Source: an uncultured Holophagaceae bacterium (GTDB taxonomy: Bacteria; Acidobacteriota; Holophagae; Holophagales; Holophagaceae). Taken from it: DNA of 64,000 nucleotides. Both the position numbers and the translations under genes were made by a program. Under the pieces are notes generated by a model. It was not told the origin of the DNA. It worked only from the letters and a program-made list of their open reading frames with translations, and ran no database searches. The stretch is taken from assembly GCA_903937385.1 (NCBI GenBank), contig CAIZZF010000001.1:1-64000 (forward strand). The letters are read 5' to 3'. How positions within the stretch are numbered: position 1 is the first letter of the stretch; every line of letters begins with the position of its first letter. Below, piece by piece: positions 36,653 to 45,199 of the stretch.

Positions 36653-37293
36653 GCGCCGCGCCGATCATCACCCTCATCGACTACGACGCCGGCAACCTGG
36701 CTTCGCTGGAAGGGGCTCTCGACCGCATGGGCCTCGCCTACCGCCGGGCCACCAGCCCCGACCAGGCCGCGGCCACGGGTCCCATCGTCCTGCCCGGCGT
36801 GGGCCACTTCGATGCGGCCCAGCGGTCCCTGGCTGAGCGGGGCTGGTGGCGCGCGCTGCCGGAACTGGTGGCCGAGGGCCGCCCCCTCCTGGGCATCTGC
36901 CTGGGCCTGCAGCTGCTGGCCGAGGGCAGCGAGGAAGCCCCCCGGGCCGCGGGGCTGGGCCTCATCCCGGGCATCGTCCGGCGCCTCGGCCCCGGCGTGA
37001 AGGTGCCGCACATGGGCTGGAGCCAGGTCCGCCAGCACATGGCCCACCCGGCCCTGCCCGATCCCAAGGGCGCCTGGCTCTACTTCGTCCACAGCTATGC
37101 CCTGGAGCCCTCCACCGAGTCGGTCTACCTGGCCGACCACGGTCGCCCCTTCGCCGCCATCGAGGCCCGGGGCATGGTCATGGGCTTCCAGCCCCACCCT
37201 GAGAAGTCGGGCCGTCCCGGCCTGCTGCTGCTCCAGTCCGCCCTCACCTGGATGGGCGCCCGCACGCCCGTGCCGGAGGAACCATGCAACTGA
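36649..37293 (+). CDS. hisH: Imidazole glycerol phosphate synthase, glutaminase subunit
   Basis: The product has 214 residues. It is a class I glutamine amidotransferase: ITLIDYDAGNLASLEGAL at the start, VLPGVGHFD (oxyanion strand), the nucleophile cysteine in LLGICLGLQLLAEGSE, and the His-Glu pair in GFQPHPEKSG. HisH feeds ammonia to HisF. The ATG overlaps the hisB stop (ATGA), and the 3' end overlaps hisA by ten bases. Confidence 0.96.
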   Translation: MSAAPIITLIDYDAGNLASLEGALDRMGLAYRRATSPDQAAATGPIVLPGVGHFDAAQRSLAERGWWRALPELVAEGRPLLGICLGLQLLAEGSEEAPRAAGLGLIPGIVRRLGPGVKVPHMGWSQVRQHMAHPALPDPKGAWLYFVHSYALEPSTESVYLADHGRPFAAIEARGMVMGFQPHPEKSGRPGLLLLQSALTWMGARTPVPEEPCN

Positions 37294-37997
37294 TTCCCAG
37301 CCTCGACCTGATGCAGGGCCGCCTGGTGCGGCTGCGCCATGGCGACCCCCGCCAGGCCACCTTCTACGACCTCGAGCCCGAGGCCTGGATCGAGCGCCTC
37401 ATGGAAGCCGGGGCCCGCCGCATCCATCTGGTGGATCTGGACGGCGCCTTCGGCAAGCCCCGGCAGGGTGACTTCCTGTCCTTCCCCGCGCGGTTCCCGG
37501 AGGTCCGCTTCCAGCTGGGCGGCGGCCTGCGCGACCGCCGCACCGTGGAGTCGGTCCTGGCCCTGGGCTTCGACGCGGTGGTGGGCACCCTCGCCGTCGA
37601 GAACCCCACGGCCCTGGCCGGGCTCTCGAAAAACCACGTCATCGCCGCCCTGGACCTCAAGGGCGAGCGCATCGTCACCCGGGGCTGGCAGTCACCCAGC
37701 GCCATCGCCTCCGTGGACGCCTTCAAGGCCCTGCTCAGCCTCGGCTTCAAGCGAGCCCTGGTCACGGACGTGAGCCGGGACGGCACGCTGGAAGGACCCG
37801 GCCTGGAAGCCGCGGCCTTCGTGGCCAGGGAGGGCTTCCAGGTGCAGGCCTCCGGAGGCCTCAAGGAGATCTCGGACCTGGAGCCGCTGAAAGGCATTCC
37901 CGGCGTGGTGGGCACCATCAGCGGCAAGGCTCTGCTGGAAGGCTTCGTGTCTCTCGAGGACTCGCGCACCCGCACCGCCCTGGAAGGAAACGCCTGA
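37284..37997 (+). CDS. hisA: ProFAR isomerase (1-(5-phosphoribosyl)-5-[...]imidazole-4-carboxamide isomerase)
   Basis: The product has 237 residues, a (beta/alpha)8 barrel. It starts MQLIPSLDLMQGRLVRLRHGD, with the catalytic base Asp in PSLDLM and the general acid Asp in VTDVSRDGTLEGPG. The phosphate-binding loops QLGGGLRD and ASGGLKE are present. A TrpF-replacing bifunctional PriA form cannot be excluded from sequence alone. The stop and hisF start share a base (TGATG). Confidence 0.95.
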   Translation: MQLIPSLDLMQGRLVRLRHGDPRQATFYDLEPEAWIERLMEAGARRIHLVDLDGAFGKPRQGDFLSFPARFPEVRFQLGGGLRDRRTVESVLALGFDAVVGTLAVENPTALAGLSKNHVIAALDLKGERIVTRGWQSPSAIASVDAFKALLSLGFKRALVTDVSRDGTLEGPGLEAAAFVAREGFQVQASGGLKEISDLEPLKGIPGVVGTISGKALLEGFVSLEDSRTRTALEGNA

Positions 37998-38749
37998 TGC
38001 CAGCCAAGCGCGTCATTCCCTGCCTGGACGTCAAGCAGGGCCGCGTCGTGAAGGGCGTCCAGTTCAAGGGGCTCCGCGACATCGGGCACCCCGTCGAGCT
38101 GGCCCGCCGCTATGACGCCGAGAGCGCCGACGAGCTGGTCTTCCTCGACATCTCCGCCTCCCTGGAAGCCCGCGGCACCCGCGAATCCTGGGTGCGCGAC
38201 GTGGCCCACGAGCTGAGCATCCCCTTCACCGTGGGCGGAGGCGTCTCGAAGGTGGAGGACGCCCGCAGCCTGCTGCGCGCCGGGGCCGACAAGGTGGCCG
38301 TGAACAGCGCCGCGTCCCTGCGCCCGGCCCTGGTCACGGAGCTGGCCGACGCTTTCGGCCGCCAGTGCGTGGTGGCCGCTGTGGACGTGAAGCGCGACCC
38401 CAAGCTGGGCTGGCGCGTCTATCTCAAGGGCGGCACCGAACCCACGGAGCGGTCTGCCAAAGATTGGCTCTGGGAGCTCAACGAGCTGGGCGCCGGAGAG
38501 ATCCTGCTCACCTCCATGGACCGCGACGGCACCGGGGATGGCTTCGACCTGCCGCTGCTCGACTGGGCCTCGGAGCTGCCCATCCCCCTCATCGCCTCCG
38601 GCGGGGCGGGCCACGAGGTCCACTTCCTCGAGGCCCTCGAGCACGGCGCCGACGCGGTCCTGGCCGCCACCCTCTTCCACGAGAACCTCCTGCCGATTCC
38701 CCGCCTCAAGGCCTACCTGGCCGAGCACGACCTTTCCATACGGATCTGA
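37997..38749 (+). CDS. hisF: Imidazole glycerol phosphate synthase, cyclase subunit
   Basis: The product has 250 residues and begins AKRVIPCLDVKQGRVVKGVQF. The catalytic aspartates are in CLDVKQG and TSMDRDGTGDGFD, with phosphate loops VGGGVSKVEDA and ASGGAGHEVHF. It pairs with HisH to make IGP and AICAR. It is one base before hisIE. Confidence 0.96.
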   Translation: MPAKRVIPCLDVKQGRVVKGVQFKGLRDIGHPVELARRYDAESADELVFLDISASLEARGTRESWVRDVAHELSIPFTVGGGVSKVEDARSLLRAGADKVAVNSAASLRPALVTELADAFGRQCVVAAVDVKRDPKLGWRVYLKGGTEPTERSAKDWLWELNELGAGEILLTSMDRDGTGDGFDLPLLDWASELPIPLIASGGAGHEVHFLEALEHGADAVLAATLFHENLLPIPRLKAYLAEHDLSIRI

Positions 38750-38750
38750 C

Positions 38751-39374
38751 ATGGACCTCAACAACCTCACTTTCGGCCCCGACGGCCTCATCCCCGGCAT
38801 CGTACAGAGCCCCAGCGGCGAGGTGCGCATGGTGGCCTGGCTCAACCGCGAGGCCCTGCAGCTCACCCTCGACACCGGCTTCGTCACCTTCTGGAGCCGC
38901 TCCCGGCAGGCCCTGTGGGTGAAGGGCGAGAGCAGCGGCAACCGGCTCAAGCTCCTCCAGATCCGTCCTGACTGCGACGCGGACGTCCTGCTCATCCTCG
39001 CCGAGCCCGACGGCCCCACCTGCCACCGCGGCACCGGCAGCTGCTTCGACGGCGAAGCCTGGCCCGCCACCCTGCCCTGGCTGGGCCGCCTGGAGGAGCT
39101 GCTGCGCTCGCGCAAAGCTGCGGCGGATCTGAAGGGCAGCTACACGCAGAAGCTCTTCGCCCAGGGCCTCGACCGCATCGCCAAGAAGGTGGTCGAAGAG
39201 GCCGGGGAAGTGATCATCGCCGCCAAGAACGACGACCGGGAGGAGTTCCTGGGCGAGGCCGCGGACCTGATCTTCCACCTGGACATGCTGCTGCTGGCCA
39301 AGGGCGCGAGCCTGCTGGACGTGGTGGCGGTGCTCCAGCAGCGCCACGCGGATCGCACCGGAGGGCCGGCCTGA
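38751..39374 (+). CDS. hisIE: Bifunctional phosphoribosyl-AMP cyclohydrolase / phosphoribosyl-ATP pyrophosphatase
   Basis: The product has 207 residues. The HisI part (about 1-110) has VRMVAWLNREALQLTL, TFWSRSRQALWVKGESSGN, DCDADVLL and the zinc cysteine in TCHRGTGSCF. The HisE part (about 118-207) has LKGSYTQKLFAQGLDRIAKK, VVEEAGEVIIAAKN and EAADLIFHLDMLL, an all-alpha pyrophosphohydrolase. Fusion in this order is common. Its stop overlaps hisZ (TGATG). Confidence 0.95.
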   Translation: MDLNNLTFGPDGLIPGIVQSPSGEVRMVAWLNREALQLTLDTGFVTFWSRSRQALWVKGESSGNRLKLLQIRPDCDADVLLILAEPDGPTCHRGTGSCFDGEAWPATLPWLGRLEELLRSRKAAADLKGSYTQKLFAQGLDRIAKKVVEEAGEVIIAAKNDDREEFLGEAADLIFHLDMLLLAKGASLLDVVAVLQQRHADRTGGPA

Positions 39375-40339
39375 TGCCCGTCCGCACCCCGCACTTCCCT
39401 GACCTGCTCTTCGGCCCCGCCGAGCGACTCCGCCGCTGGGAGGACGCCCTCATGGGCCTGCTCGCTGACCACGGCTACCGCGAGCTGCATCCCTCGCTGG
39501 TGCTGCGGGACACGGTGCCCGACGGCGCCCTGCGCTTCTTCGACGGCGACGAGCTGGTGGCCCTGCGCTGGGACTTCACCATGGCCCTGGCGAGCCTGCT
39601 GGCCCGGCGCTTCCCGGAACCGCCGGAGCGCGTCTCCTACGCGGGGGCTGTCTTCCGCCGTCCCGTCCAGCCCTGGGAAGCCGTCGAACGCTTCGAGGTG
39701 GGCTGCGAGCGCATCACCACCGAAGGCCAGTCCTCCACCGAGGCGGATGTGGAGCTGGCCCGCCTGCTCATGGCCATCCCCGGCGTGCTGGGCCTGAAGA
39801 GCGCCATCCTCCACATGGGCAACGCGGCCCTCGTGCGCCGACCCCTGGAAGCGGAGGGGCTCTCCCCCGAGCTGGCCGCCGAGGTGGTAGCGGCCCTCTC
39901 CCGCCGCGCCCCGCACCGCGTGGCCCAGGCCCTCGAAGGCCACCCCTCCGCCACGCGGCTCTCAGCCCACGCCCAGGCGCTGCTGTCGGAGTTGGACGGC
40001 CCTGCCAGCCTCGCCGCCCTCAGCGCCAGCCCCTACGCCGAGCTGCTGCAGGAGGAAGTGGACCACATGGACCGCGCCCTCCAGGCCCTGCTGCCCATCC
40101 TCCCGGCCAACCTGGAGCTGCGGGTGGATCTCGCGGACGTGGCCGGCCTGGACTTCTACACCGGTCCCACCCTGCGCCTCTGGGCGCCCGGGGCCCAGCA
40201 GGAGCTGGCTGCCGGCGGCCGCTACGACCGCCTCTTCCCCGGCCTCGGCCGCCCCTGGAAGGCTGCGGGCTTCTGCGTGCGCCTGTCCCGCCTCCTGGAC
40301 CTGGCCGAGACCCGGCCCGACCTCTTCGAGCAGCCCTGA
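39374..40339 (+). CDS. hisZ: ATP phosphoribosyltransferase regulatory subunit
   Basis: The product has 321 residues and is a paralogue of histidyl-tRNA synthetase without tRNA-binding domain. It keeps class II core pieces: LRDTVPDGALRFFDGDELVALRWDFT-type motif 2 region, RVSYAGAVFRRP, and the late block VAGLDFYTGPTLRLWA and AAGGRYDRL. HisZ is needed by the short form of HisG encoded next. The two genes overlap by one base. Confidence 0.92.
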   Translation: MPVRTPHFPDLLFGPAERLRRWEDALMGLLADHGYRELHPSLVLRDTVPDGALRFFDGDELVALRWDFTMALASLLARRFPEPPERVSYAGAVFRRPVQPWEAVERFEVGCERITTEGQSSTEADVELARLLMAIPGVLGLKSAILHMGNAALVRRPLEAEGLSPELAAEVVAALSRRAPHRVAQALEGHPSATRLSAHAQALLSELDGPASLAALSASPYAELLQEEVDHMDRALQALLPILPANLELRVDLADVAGLDFYTGPTLRLWAPGAQQELAAGGRYDRLFPGLGRPWKAAGFCVRLSRLLDLAETRPDLFEQP

Positions 40340-40983
40340 TGAACGCACCGGCCATCCTCATCGCCTTCCCCAAGGGCCGCCTCGGCGACGAGCTCGTCCC
40401 CCTGCTCGCCGGTACGCCCCTGGCCCTGGACGCCCAGGCCCTGAAGTCGCGGGTGCTGCGGATCCCCACCGCTACGCCCGGCGTGTCCGCACTGCTGCTG
40501 AAGGGCGCGGACCTGCCCCGCTACGTGGCCGCCGGCGTGGCGTCCCTAGGCATCGTGGGCTCGGACACCCTGGACGAGATGGACATGGACCTGCTGGAGC
40601 TGGCGGACCTCGGCTTCGGTGCCTGCCGCCTTTCGCTCTGCGCCCTGGCCGGGCTCTCCCTCGACGAGCTGCGGGCAAAGCCACACCTGCGTCTCGCCAC
40701 CAAGTTCCCCCGGGCCACCGAGGCCTGGCTCACCCGCGAGGGCCTCACCGCCGAGCTGGTGCCCCTCAGCAGCAGCGCCGAGCTGGCCCCTCTGCTGGGC
40801 CTGGCCGACGCCATCGTGGACCTGGTGCAGACGGGGGGCACCCTCAAGGCCCACGGTCTCGTGGAGACCGCGGTGCTAGGCCGCTCCAGCGCCCGCCTCG
40901 TGGCCGCCCGCGGCGCCTACCTCAGCGAGCCCGCCCGCATCCGACCCCTCGCCGACGCCCTCATCGCCGCGCTCAAAGGCTGA
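40339..40983 (+). CDS. hisG: ATP phosphoribosyltransferase, short catalytic subunit
   Basis: HisG starts the histidine pathway by joining ATP and PRPP. The 214-residue product is the short form, without the C-terminal regulatory domain, which agrees with hisZ next to it. Motifs: AFPKGRLGDELVPLL, DLPRYVAAGVASLGIVGSD, LRLATKFPRATEAWL and the PRPP loop DAIVDLVQTGGTLKAHGL. It is the last gene of the operon, and a long hairpin-forming repeat follows. Confidence 0.95.
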   Translation: MNAPAILIAFPKGRLGDELVPLLAGTPLALDAQALKSRVLRIPTATPGVSALLLKGADLPRYVAAGVASLGIVGSDTLDEMDMDLLELADLGFGACRLSLCALAGLSLDELRAKPHLRLATKFPRATEAWLTREGLTAELVPLSSSAELAPLLGLADAIVDLVQTGGTLKAHGLVETAVLGRSSARLVAARGAYLSEPARIRPLADALIAALKG

Positions 40984-41017
40984 TCAGGGATCATTCCGCG
41001 ACAAGACAGGAGCTGGT

Positions 41018-41195
41018 CACCGCCAAGACGCCAAGGCGCCTAGAAAGACAAGGACAAGGACAAGGATTCAAGAAATGAATCACGAAGACCACAAAGACCA
41101 CGAAGCAGTGCCTGTCAGCTTTCTTCGTGGTCTTCCTGTCTTCGTGGTGATCATTTAGGCAATGGCTTTTTGCTTTTCTTGGCGCCTTGGCGGTG
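41018..41195. repeat. Nested long inverted repeat between hisG and ilvD
   Basis: The outer arms CACCGCCAAGACGCCAAGG (41018-) and GGCGCCTTGGCGGTG (41181-41195) and inner arms built on CACGAAGACCACAAAGACC (41081-) and CTTCGTGGTCTTCCTGTC (41123-) are complementary. They surround a short centre. The element fills the gap between two convergent genes and could act as a bidirectional terminator. Its simple, modular composition suggests a dispersed family. Confidence 0.7.
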
Positions 41196-41221
41196 AGCTT
41201 TTTTCTTTCCCCGCTCAGCCG

Positions 41222-43078
41222 CTACCTTCGCCGGATCTGGTTGACGTCGCGGACGGCGCCGCGGTCGGCGCTGGTGGCCATGAGGGCGTAGGCCTGCAGG
41301 GCCGCGGACACCTTGCGGGCGCGGGGCTTGGCGGGCTGCCAGGCGGCGGCGCCCTTGGCCTCCATGGCCGCGCGGCGGCGGGCCAGCTCATCGTCGTTCA
41401 CGGCCAGGCGGATGCTGCGGGCGGGGATGTCGATCTCGATGGTGTCGCCTTCCTCCACCAGCCCGATGGCGCCGCCATCGGCGGCCTCCGGTGAGGCGTG
41501 ACCGATGGAAAGGCCCGAGGTGCCGCCGGAGAAGCGGCCATCGGTCAGCAGAGCGCAGGCCTTGCCGAGCCCCTTCGACTTGAGATACGAGGTGGGGTAG
41601 AGCATCTCCTGCATGCCCGGCCCGCCCTTGGGGCCTTCGTAGCGGATGACCAGGACATCGCCGGCAACGATGGTGTCGCCGAGGATCCCCATGACGGCCG
41701 CATCCTGGCTCTCGAAGACCCGGGCGCGGCCCGAAAACTTCCACACGCTGGCGTCCACGCCGGCGGTCTTCACGATGCAGCCGTCGGCGGCGATGTTGCC
41801 ATAGAGCACCGCCAGGCCGCCCTCGCGGGTGTAGGCGTTGGCGGAGTCGCGGATGCAGCCCTTGGCCCGGTCCAGGTCCAGCTCCGGGTAGCGCCGGTCC
41901 TGGGAGAAGGCCTCCTGGGTGGGCACTCCGCCCGGGGCGGCGCGGAAGAAGTCATGGACCTCCGGGACTTTGGTGCGCATGACGTCCCAGCGGTCGATGG
42001 CCGCGCCGAGGGTCGGCGCGTGCACGGTCGAGGCCTCGCGATGCAGCAGCCCTGCCCGGTCCAGCTCGCCCAGGATGCCGAAGATCCCACCGGCGTGGTG
42101 CACATCCTCCACGTGGTAGTCCTGGGTGGCCGGCGCCACCTTGCAGAGGCAGGGCACCTTGCGCGAGATGCGGTCCAGGTCGGCCATCTTGAAGTCCACG
42201 CCCGCCTCCTGAGCCGCGGCCAGCAGGTGCAGCACGGTGTTGGTGGAGCCGCCCATGGCCACGTCCAGGGCCATGGCGTTCTCGAAGGCGGCGAGGGTGG
42301 CGATGCCGCGGGGCAACACCGAGGCGTCGTTCTGCTCGTACCAGCGGCGGCACAGGTCCACGATGCCGCGGCCCGCCTCCAGGAAGAGCCGCTTGCGGTC
42401 CGCGTGCGTGGCCACCACGGTGCCGTTGCCGGGCAGCGCCAGGCCCAGAGCCTCGGTCAGGCAGTTCATGGAGTTGGCGGTGAACATGCCCGAGCAGGAG
42501 CCGCAGGTGGGGCAGGCCGAGCGCTCGAAGCTGTCCACCTCGGCGTCCGTGACCTTGCTGTCCCCGGCCTTGATCATGGCGTCGATGAGATCCACGGCGA
42601 TGGTCTTGCCCTGCCACTGCACCTTGCCCGCCTCCATGGGGCCGCCGGACACGAAGATGGTCGGGATGTTCACCCGCAGCGAGGCCATGAGCATGCCCGG
42701 CGTGATCTTGTCGCAGTTGGAGATGCACACCATGGCGTCGGCGCAGTGGGCATTGACCATGTATTCGACGGAGTCGGCGATGAGGTCCCGGGAGGGCAGC
42801 GAGTAGAGCATGCCGTCATGACCCATGGCGATGCCGTCATCGATGGCGATGGTGTTGAACTCCTTCGCGATGCCCCCGGCAGCCTCGATCTCGCGCGCCA
42901 CCAGCTGACCCAGCTCCATCAGGTGCACATGCCCCGGCACGAACTGCGTGAAGGAGTTGACCACCGCGATGATGGGCTTGCCGAAGTCGCCCTCTTTGAC
43001 GCCCGTGGCCCGCCACAGAGCGCGAGCCCCCGCCATGTTGCGGCCATGGGTCGAAGTCAGCGAGCGGTAGGCGGGCAT
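41222..43078 (-). CDS. ilvD: Dihydroxy-acid dehydratase
   Basis: The product has 618 residues from ATG 43078, with GGAG six bases upstream. IlvD dehydrates dihydroxy acids in valine, leucine and isoleucine synthesis. Iron-sulfur ligands are in [16 protein letters not shown] and [19 protein letters not shown]. Further family blocks are [20 protein letters not shown] and the C-terminal [21 protein letters not shown]. Length and motifs fit the E. coli-type enzyme. It is convergent with hisG and stands alone. Confidence 0.96.
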   Translation of the reverse strand: MPAYRSLTSTHGRNMAGARALWRATGVKEGDFGKPIIAVVNSFTQFVPGHVHLMELGQLVAREIEAAGGIAKEFNTIAIDDGIAMGHDGMLYSLPSRDLIADSVEYMVNAHCADAMVCISNCDKITPGMLMASLRVNIPTIFVSGGPMEAGKVQWQGKTIAVDLIDAMIKAGDSKVTDAEVDSFERSACPTCGSCSGMFTANSMNCLTEALGLALPGNGTVVATHADRKRLFLEAGRGIVDLCRRWYEQNDASVLPRGIATLAAFENAMALDVAMGGSTNTVLHLLAAAQEAGVDFKMADLDRISRKVPCLCKVAPATQDYHVEDVHHAGGIFGILGELDRAGLLHREASTVHAPTLGAAIDRWDVMRTKVPEVHDFFRAAPGGVPTQEAFSQDRRYPELDLDRAKGCIRDSANAYTREGGLAVLYGNIAADGCIVKTAGVDASVWKFSGRARVFESQDAAVMGILGDTIVAGDVLVIRYEGPKGGPGMQEMLYPTSYLKSKGLGKACALLTDGRFSGGTSGLSIGHASPEAADGGAIGLVEEGDTIEIDIPARSIRLAVNDDELARRRAAMEAKGAAAWQPAKPRARKVSAALQAYALMATSADRGAVRDVNQIRRR

Positions 43079-43448
43079 GGAAGCTCCAGAACAGGGAGGC
43101 CGCCGTGCCAGGCACTGACAACCCCAGAGAATTCTACCGAAGAAGGGCTGACCCATCCCCTTCATCCCTGTCGAAACCGCTTTCCGGATCGCCTTGATCA
43201 TCGGCAGGAAGCGCGTGCCCAGGCAAGAGCAACCACTCTCGAAGAGAAAAGACAAGGAGAGCGGAGGGGCGCTGAGGACTTCGGGTTACCTGCTGTTCTC
43301 TGCGAACCTCAGCCCTCTCCGCACCCTCTGCGAGCGTGGTAGTGCTTCCCCCACGAACTGGATGAATCCAGGGAGTGTTGGCATTCTCGGAAATCCCGGA
43401 AGAATTTTTTTTCCGGCCCCCAAGAGCCTTCTGGTTCCAGAGCCGGGT
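43079..43448. other. Non-coding gap between ilvD and mqnC with a hairpin repeat
   Basis: No gene is supported here. At 43256-43332 the arms GGAGAGCGGAGGGGCGCTGAGG and CCTCAGCCCTCTCCGC with a tail CACCCTCTGCG form an imperfect hairpin. Near 43395-43420 CCGGAA and TTCCGG flank a run of A/T and may end the mqnC transcript. The ilvD promoter should lie in the first 100 bases. Confidence 0.55.
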
Positions 43449-44549
43449 TCAGGCCGGGACCACGCCGTACACGTTGTCCCGCTGCCAGGGCTGGTAGCCG
43501 GCGGCGCGGATCATGCGCTCCATCTCGTCGCGGTTCACGCTGTAGCAGGTGCCGGCGGCGCTGACGACGTTCTCCTCGAGCATCAGGCTGCCCATGTCAT
43601 CGCAGCCGTAGTGCAGGGCCAGCTGACCGGTCTTGCGGCCCATGGTGACCCAGCTGCTCTGCAGGTGCGTGAAGTTGTCGAGGAAGATCCGCGCCACGGC
43701 GATGGTGCGCAGGTATTCCACGTCCGTGGGCTTGGGCACCTTGCCCTCCCAGGGGGTGTGGCCGCTCTGGAAGGGCCAGGCGGCGAAGGCCGTGTAGCCG
43801 CCGCCGTTGCCCCGCGTCAGGGCCCGGTCCTGCTGGTCCCGCAGGGCCTGCAGGTGCTCGATGCGCTCGGCCAGGGTCTCGGTGATGCCGAACATCATGG
43901 TGCCCGTGGTCTTCACGCCCTCTTCGTGGGCCGCTTCCATGACCTCCAACCACTTCTCACGGTTGCCCTTCAGGGGGGCGATCTTCTTGCGGATGCGGTC
44001 CACCAGGATCTCGGCGCCGCCGCCGGGGATGGAGCCCAGCCCCGCGTCCCGCAGGTCGGCGATGGTCTTGCGCAGGCTCTGGCCGCTGAGCTTCGCCATC
44101 ATCTGGATCTCGACCGGCGAGAACCCGTGGACCCAGATGCCCAGGTCCTGGTGAAGGTAGTGCACCAGGTCCAGGTAGTAGTCCCAGGGCAGGTCCGGGT
44201 TCACGCCGCCCTGCAGCAGGAAGCCGGTGCCACCGAGGGCCTGGGTTTCCTCGGCCTTCTGCTTCAGCTGGTCCTTGGTCAGGACATAGCCCCGGCTGTC
44301 GCCGGGCTTGTGGTAGAAGGCGCAGAAGGTGCAGTAGACGTTGCAGACGTCCGTGTAGTTCACGTTCCGGTCGATGACGTAGCTGGCGCGGGCCGGGTCG
44401 TTGTGGCGGTCGCGGACTGCGGTGGCCGCCACGGCGAGGTCGGGCAGCTCGGCCTGCTCCAGCAGGGCCAGAGCCTCGGCCGCGGAGACCCGCCGGCCCC
44501 GGATCACCTCTTCCAGGATCGCTTCAGACGGCGCCAGACTCGCGGTCAT
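43449..44549 (-). CDS. mqnC: Cyclic dehypoxanthinyl futalosine synthase
   Basis: The product has 366 residues from ATG 44549. It is a radical SAM enzyme: RNVNYTDVCNVYCTFCAFYH holds the CxxxCxxC cluster motif. It continues with GGTGFLLQGGVNPDLPWDYY and HGFSPVEIQMMAKLSG, which fit MqnC more than MqnE. MqnC acts in the futalosine route to menaquinone, implying a menaquinone-using anaerobic or facultative respiration. The rest of the pathway is not in the window. A small zinc-binding gene lies two bases upstream on the same strand. Confidence 0.9.
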   Translation of the reverse strand: MTASLAPSEAILEEVIRGRRVSAAEALALLEQAELPDLAVAATAVRDRHNDPARASYVIDRNVNYTDVCNVYCTFCAFYHKPGDSRGYVLTKDQLKQKAEETQALGGTGFLLQGGVNPDLPWDYYLDLVHYLHQDLGIWVHGFSPVEIQMMAKLSGQSLRKTIADLRDAGLGSIPGGGAEILVDRIRKKIAPLKGNREKWLEVMEAAHEEGVKTTGTMMFGITETLAERIEHLQALRDQQDRALTRGNGGGYTAFAAWPFQSGHTPWEGKVPKPTDVEYLRTIAVARIFLDNFTHLQSSWVTMGRKTGQLALHYGCDDMGSLMLEENVVSAAGTCYSVNRDEMERMIRAAGYQPWQRDNVYGVVPA

Positions 44550-44551
44550 GC

Positions 44552-44716
44552 CTAGACCTTGTAGCCCATCACCTGGAGGCAGCGCTGGCACACGCACTCC
44601 TGGCCTTCCACACCGTGCTGGAAGTGCTCCAGGGTGTAGGCGCAGCGGCACTTCTCGCAGATCTGGGTCGGATCGGTGCAGGTCTTGGGCGCGTAGAGAT
44701 GCGTGGGATCGGGCAT
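44552..44716 (-). CDS. Small zinc-binding protein (54 residues)
   Basis: The product starts MPDPTHLYAPKTCTDPTQIC and continues EKCRCAYTLEHFQHGVEGQE, CVCQRCLQVMGYKV. Six cysteines, including two CxxC pairs, should hold zinc. GGAG lies six bases before the ATG. The stop is two bases from the mqnC start, so the two genes are probably translated from one message. I do not recognise the family. Confidence 0.7.
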   Translation of the reverse strand: MPDPTHLYAPKTCTDPTQICEKCRCAYTLEHFQHGVEGQECVCQRCLQVMGYKV

Positions 44717-44781
44717 GGGAGACTCCGGAGCCTCCAGGATAGCTGGTTTGGAGCCGGATCCGGAGCCTCGTCCCGAACGCA

Positions 44782-44807
44782 AGAGGCGGCCCCGGGAGGC
44801 CGCCTCT
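44782..44807 (-). terminator. GC-rich hairpin after hpf
   Basis: AGAGGCGGCC and GGCCGCCTCT form a perfect 10-bp stem with a six-base loop, 17 bp after the hpf stop. There is no long U-run, so it may be a weak terminator or an RNA 3' stabiliser. Confidence 0.55.
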
Positions 44808-44823
44808 CACAGGGCTGTCTGGA

Positions 44824-45147
44824 CTATTCCTCGACGGGAACGGCCTTGGCGCTGTCGTGGGGATGGGTGTTGCGCTTGCCCTGGTGCTTGTGGGCCTGGA
44901 CATCCAGCTTCTCGATGGCCTGGGTGATGCTGGCATACATGTCGGCAGTGGTGGCCGAGGCCACGAACGCGCTGGCGCGGGTCTTGAGGGTGATCTCAGC
45001 TTCGTGCCGGTGCTTCTCCACGCCGAGGATCACGTGGACGTCGATGATGTCGTCCAGGTAGGTCGCCAGCTTGTCCAACCGCTCTTTGGTGAACTGCTTC
45101 AGGGGCTCGGTGAGCTCCACGTGGCGGCCGGTGTAGTGGACCTTCAT
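44824..45147 (-). CDS. hpf: Ribosome hibernation promoting factor (HPF/RaiA)
   Basis: The product has 107 residues: MKVHYTGRHVELTEPLKQF, KLATYLDDIIDVHVILGVEK, then the helix ADMYASITQAIEKLDVQAHKH. This is the short HPF form that binds the 30S decoding region in stationary phase. AGGAG lies seven bases before the ATG. It follows rpoN with 52 bp between them, the conserved lptB-rpoN-hpf order of many Gram-negatives. Confidence 0.93.
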   Translation of the reverse strand: MKVHYTGRHVELTEPLKQFTKERLDKLATYLDDIIDVHVILGVEKHRHEAEITLKTRASAFVASATTADMYASITQAIEKLDVQAHKHQGKRNTHPHDSAKAVPVEE

Positions 45148-45199
45148 GGGACACTCCTGAAAGGGGCCGGGTGGCCCGGAACTGAGAACTCCGGCCGTC

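Noticed and set aside
41018-41195. CRISPR-like array after hisG
   Set aside because: The repeated words form nested inverted arms, not evenly spaced direct repeats with unique spacers. No cas genes are near.
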